Shown in pieces: positions 63,792-64,000 of a DNA stretch of 64,000 nucleotides; the stretch's first letter is position 1; the number at the start of each line of letters is the position of its first letter. Below the pieces are notes generated by a model. The model was not told where the DNA came from. It saw only the letters and a program-made list of their open reading frames with translations, and did not search any database. The DNA is taken from NCBI RefSeq assembly GCF_030815125.1, contig NZ_JAUSWH010000013.1:62001-126000 (forward strand), written 5' to 3'. The stretch comes from Allorhizobium paknamense. GTDB taxonomy: Bacteria; Pseudomonadota; Alphaproteobacteria; Rhizobiales; Rhizobiaceae. Made by a program: the position numbers and the translations under genes.

Positions 63792-64000
63792 CTAACGCAA
63801 ACGGTCCGCGTGCCAGCGCAGGTGATCGTCCATGAAGGTGGAAATGAAATAATAGGAATGGTCGTAGCGTTCATGCTGGCGCAGCGTCAGCTGAACGTCG
63901 GTGCCCTTCACGGCATCTTCCAACAGCCAGGGCATCAGTCCGGTTTCCAGGAAGCTATCGGCCTTGCCCTGATCCACCAGAAATTCCGGAAAGCGAGCGC
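63792..64000 (-). CDS. S-formylglutathione hydrolase, 3' part (window edge)
   Basis: Only the C-terminal ~68 residues are in the window; the gene continues beyond 64000. RFPEFLVDQGKADSFL and RQHERYDHSYYFISTFMDDHL match the esterase D/S-formylglutathione hydrolase family, where YDHSYYFI contains the catalytic His. It would release formate from S-formylglutathione in formaldehyde detoxification. The nucleophile region is outside the window. Confidence 0.85.
   Translation of the reverse strand, partial: ARFPEFLVDQGKADSFLETGLMPWLLEDAVKGTDVQLTLRQHERYDHSYYFISTFMDDHLRWHADRLR

Overview
The window is a chromosomal segment from an alphaproteobacterium, almost certainly Rhizobiaceae (Agrobacterium/Allorhizobium/Rhizobium group). 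The evidence is the complete aapJQMP general L-amino-acid transporter, the rpsB-tsf-pyrH-frr-uppS-cdsA-rseP-bamA-lpxD-fabZ-lpxA-lpxI-lpxB chain, EipB, NDUFS4- and NDUFS6-like accessory genes, class I PHA synthase plus phasin, many RIME-type intergenic mosaic repeats, and high third-position GC. I cannot name the species.

Layout. 1-2.2 kb: a DUF992 secreted protein and the soluble transhydrogenase sthA, convergent across a RIME. 2.35-11.7 kb: a divergent cluster. Leftward are a peptide-type solute-binding protein, two permeases, two ATPases and an amidase, four of whose five junctions are 4-bp ATGA overlaps. Rightward are a fold-type I aminotransferase and an arginase-family ureohydrolase. This looks like import and breakdown of an amide or guanidino compound, but the substrate cannot be read from sequence. 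11.8-16.1 kb (minus): radC, map, sfsA, phaC. 16.4-21.6 kb (plus): a small lipoprotein, an AlaC-type aminotransferase, hom and recJ. 21.7-22.3 kb: three tandem tRNA-Glu(UUC) genes. 22.4-28.5 kb: a lipoprotein, gloA, a double cold-shock-domain protein, a DUF192 protein, tRNA-Pro, an NDUFS4-like gene, tRNA-Arg, a DUF1206 membrane protein, and a gene-poor patch with small orphan ORFs. 28.5-32.9 kb: aapJQMP on the minus strand. 33.3-40 kb: metC, an FAD monooxygenase, an NDUFS6-like zinc protein, an alpha/beta hydrolase, an enoyl-CoA hydratase, cysE, DUF3126 and phasin. 40.2-43 kb: clpS-clpA. 43.1-46.1 kb: azlCD, a convergent LysR regulator, and a DUF1989 gene divergent from the regulator. 46.2-49 kb (minus): HIT protein, acyltransferase, glycerophosphodiesterase, RidA. 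49.3-63.7 kb (plus): eipB, then translation, nucleotide, undecaprenyl, phospholipid, outer-membrane and lipid A genes. The window closes inside an S-formylglutathione hydrolase gene.

Most genes are recognisable housekeeping or transport functions. The unexplained structure lies mainly between genes. (1) RIME elements recur about seven times; two carry the TAG stop codon of the adjoining gene (aapP, radC), and a remnant encodes the C-terminus of an aminotransferase. (2) A second repeat of about 125 bp occurs twice. Each copy begins exactly at the stop codon of the preceding gene. Each carries two hairpins: one with a compensatory base change, the other with a conserved loop on unrelated stems. 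(3) There is a structured rpsB leader, a terminator-like hairpin inside the start of the DUF192 gene, and a possible EcfG-type promoter before small orphan genes. No phage, transposase, CRISPR array or defence system is visible.
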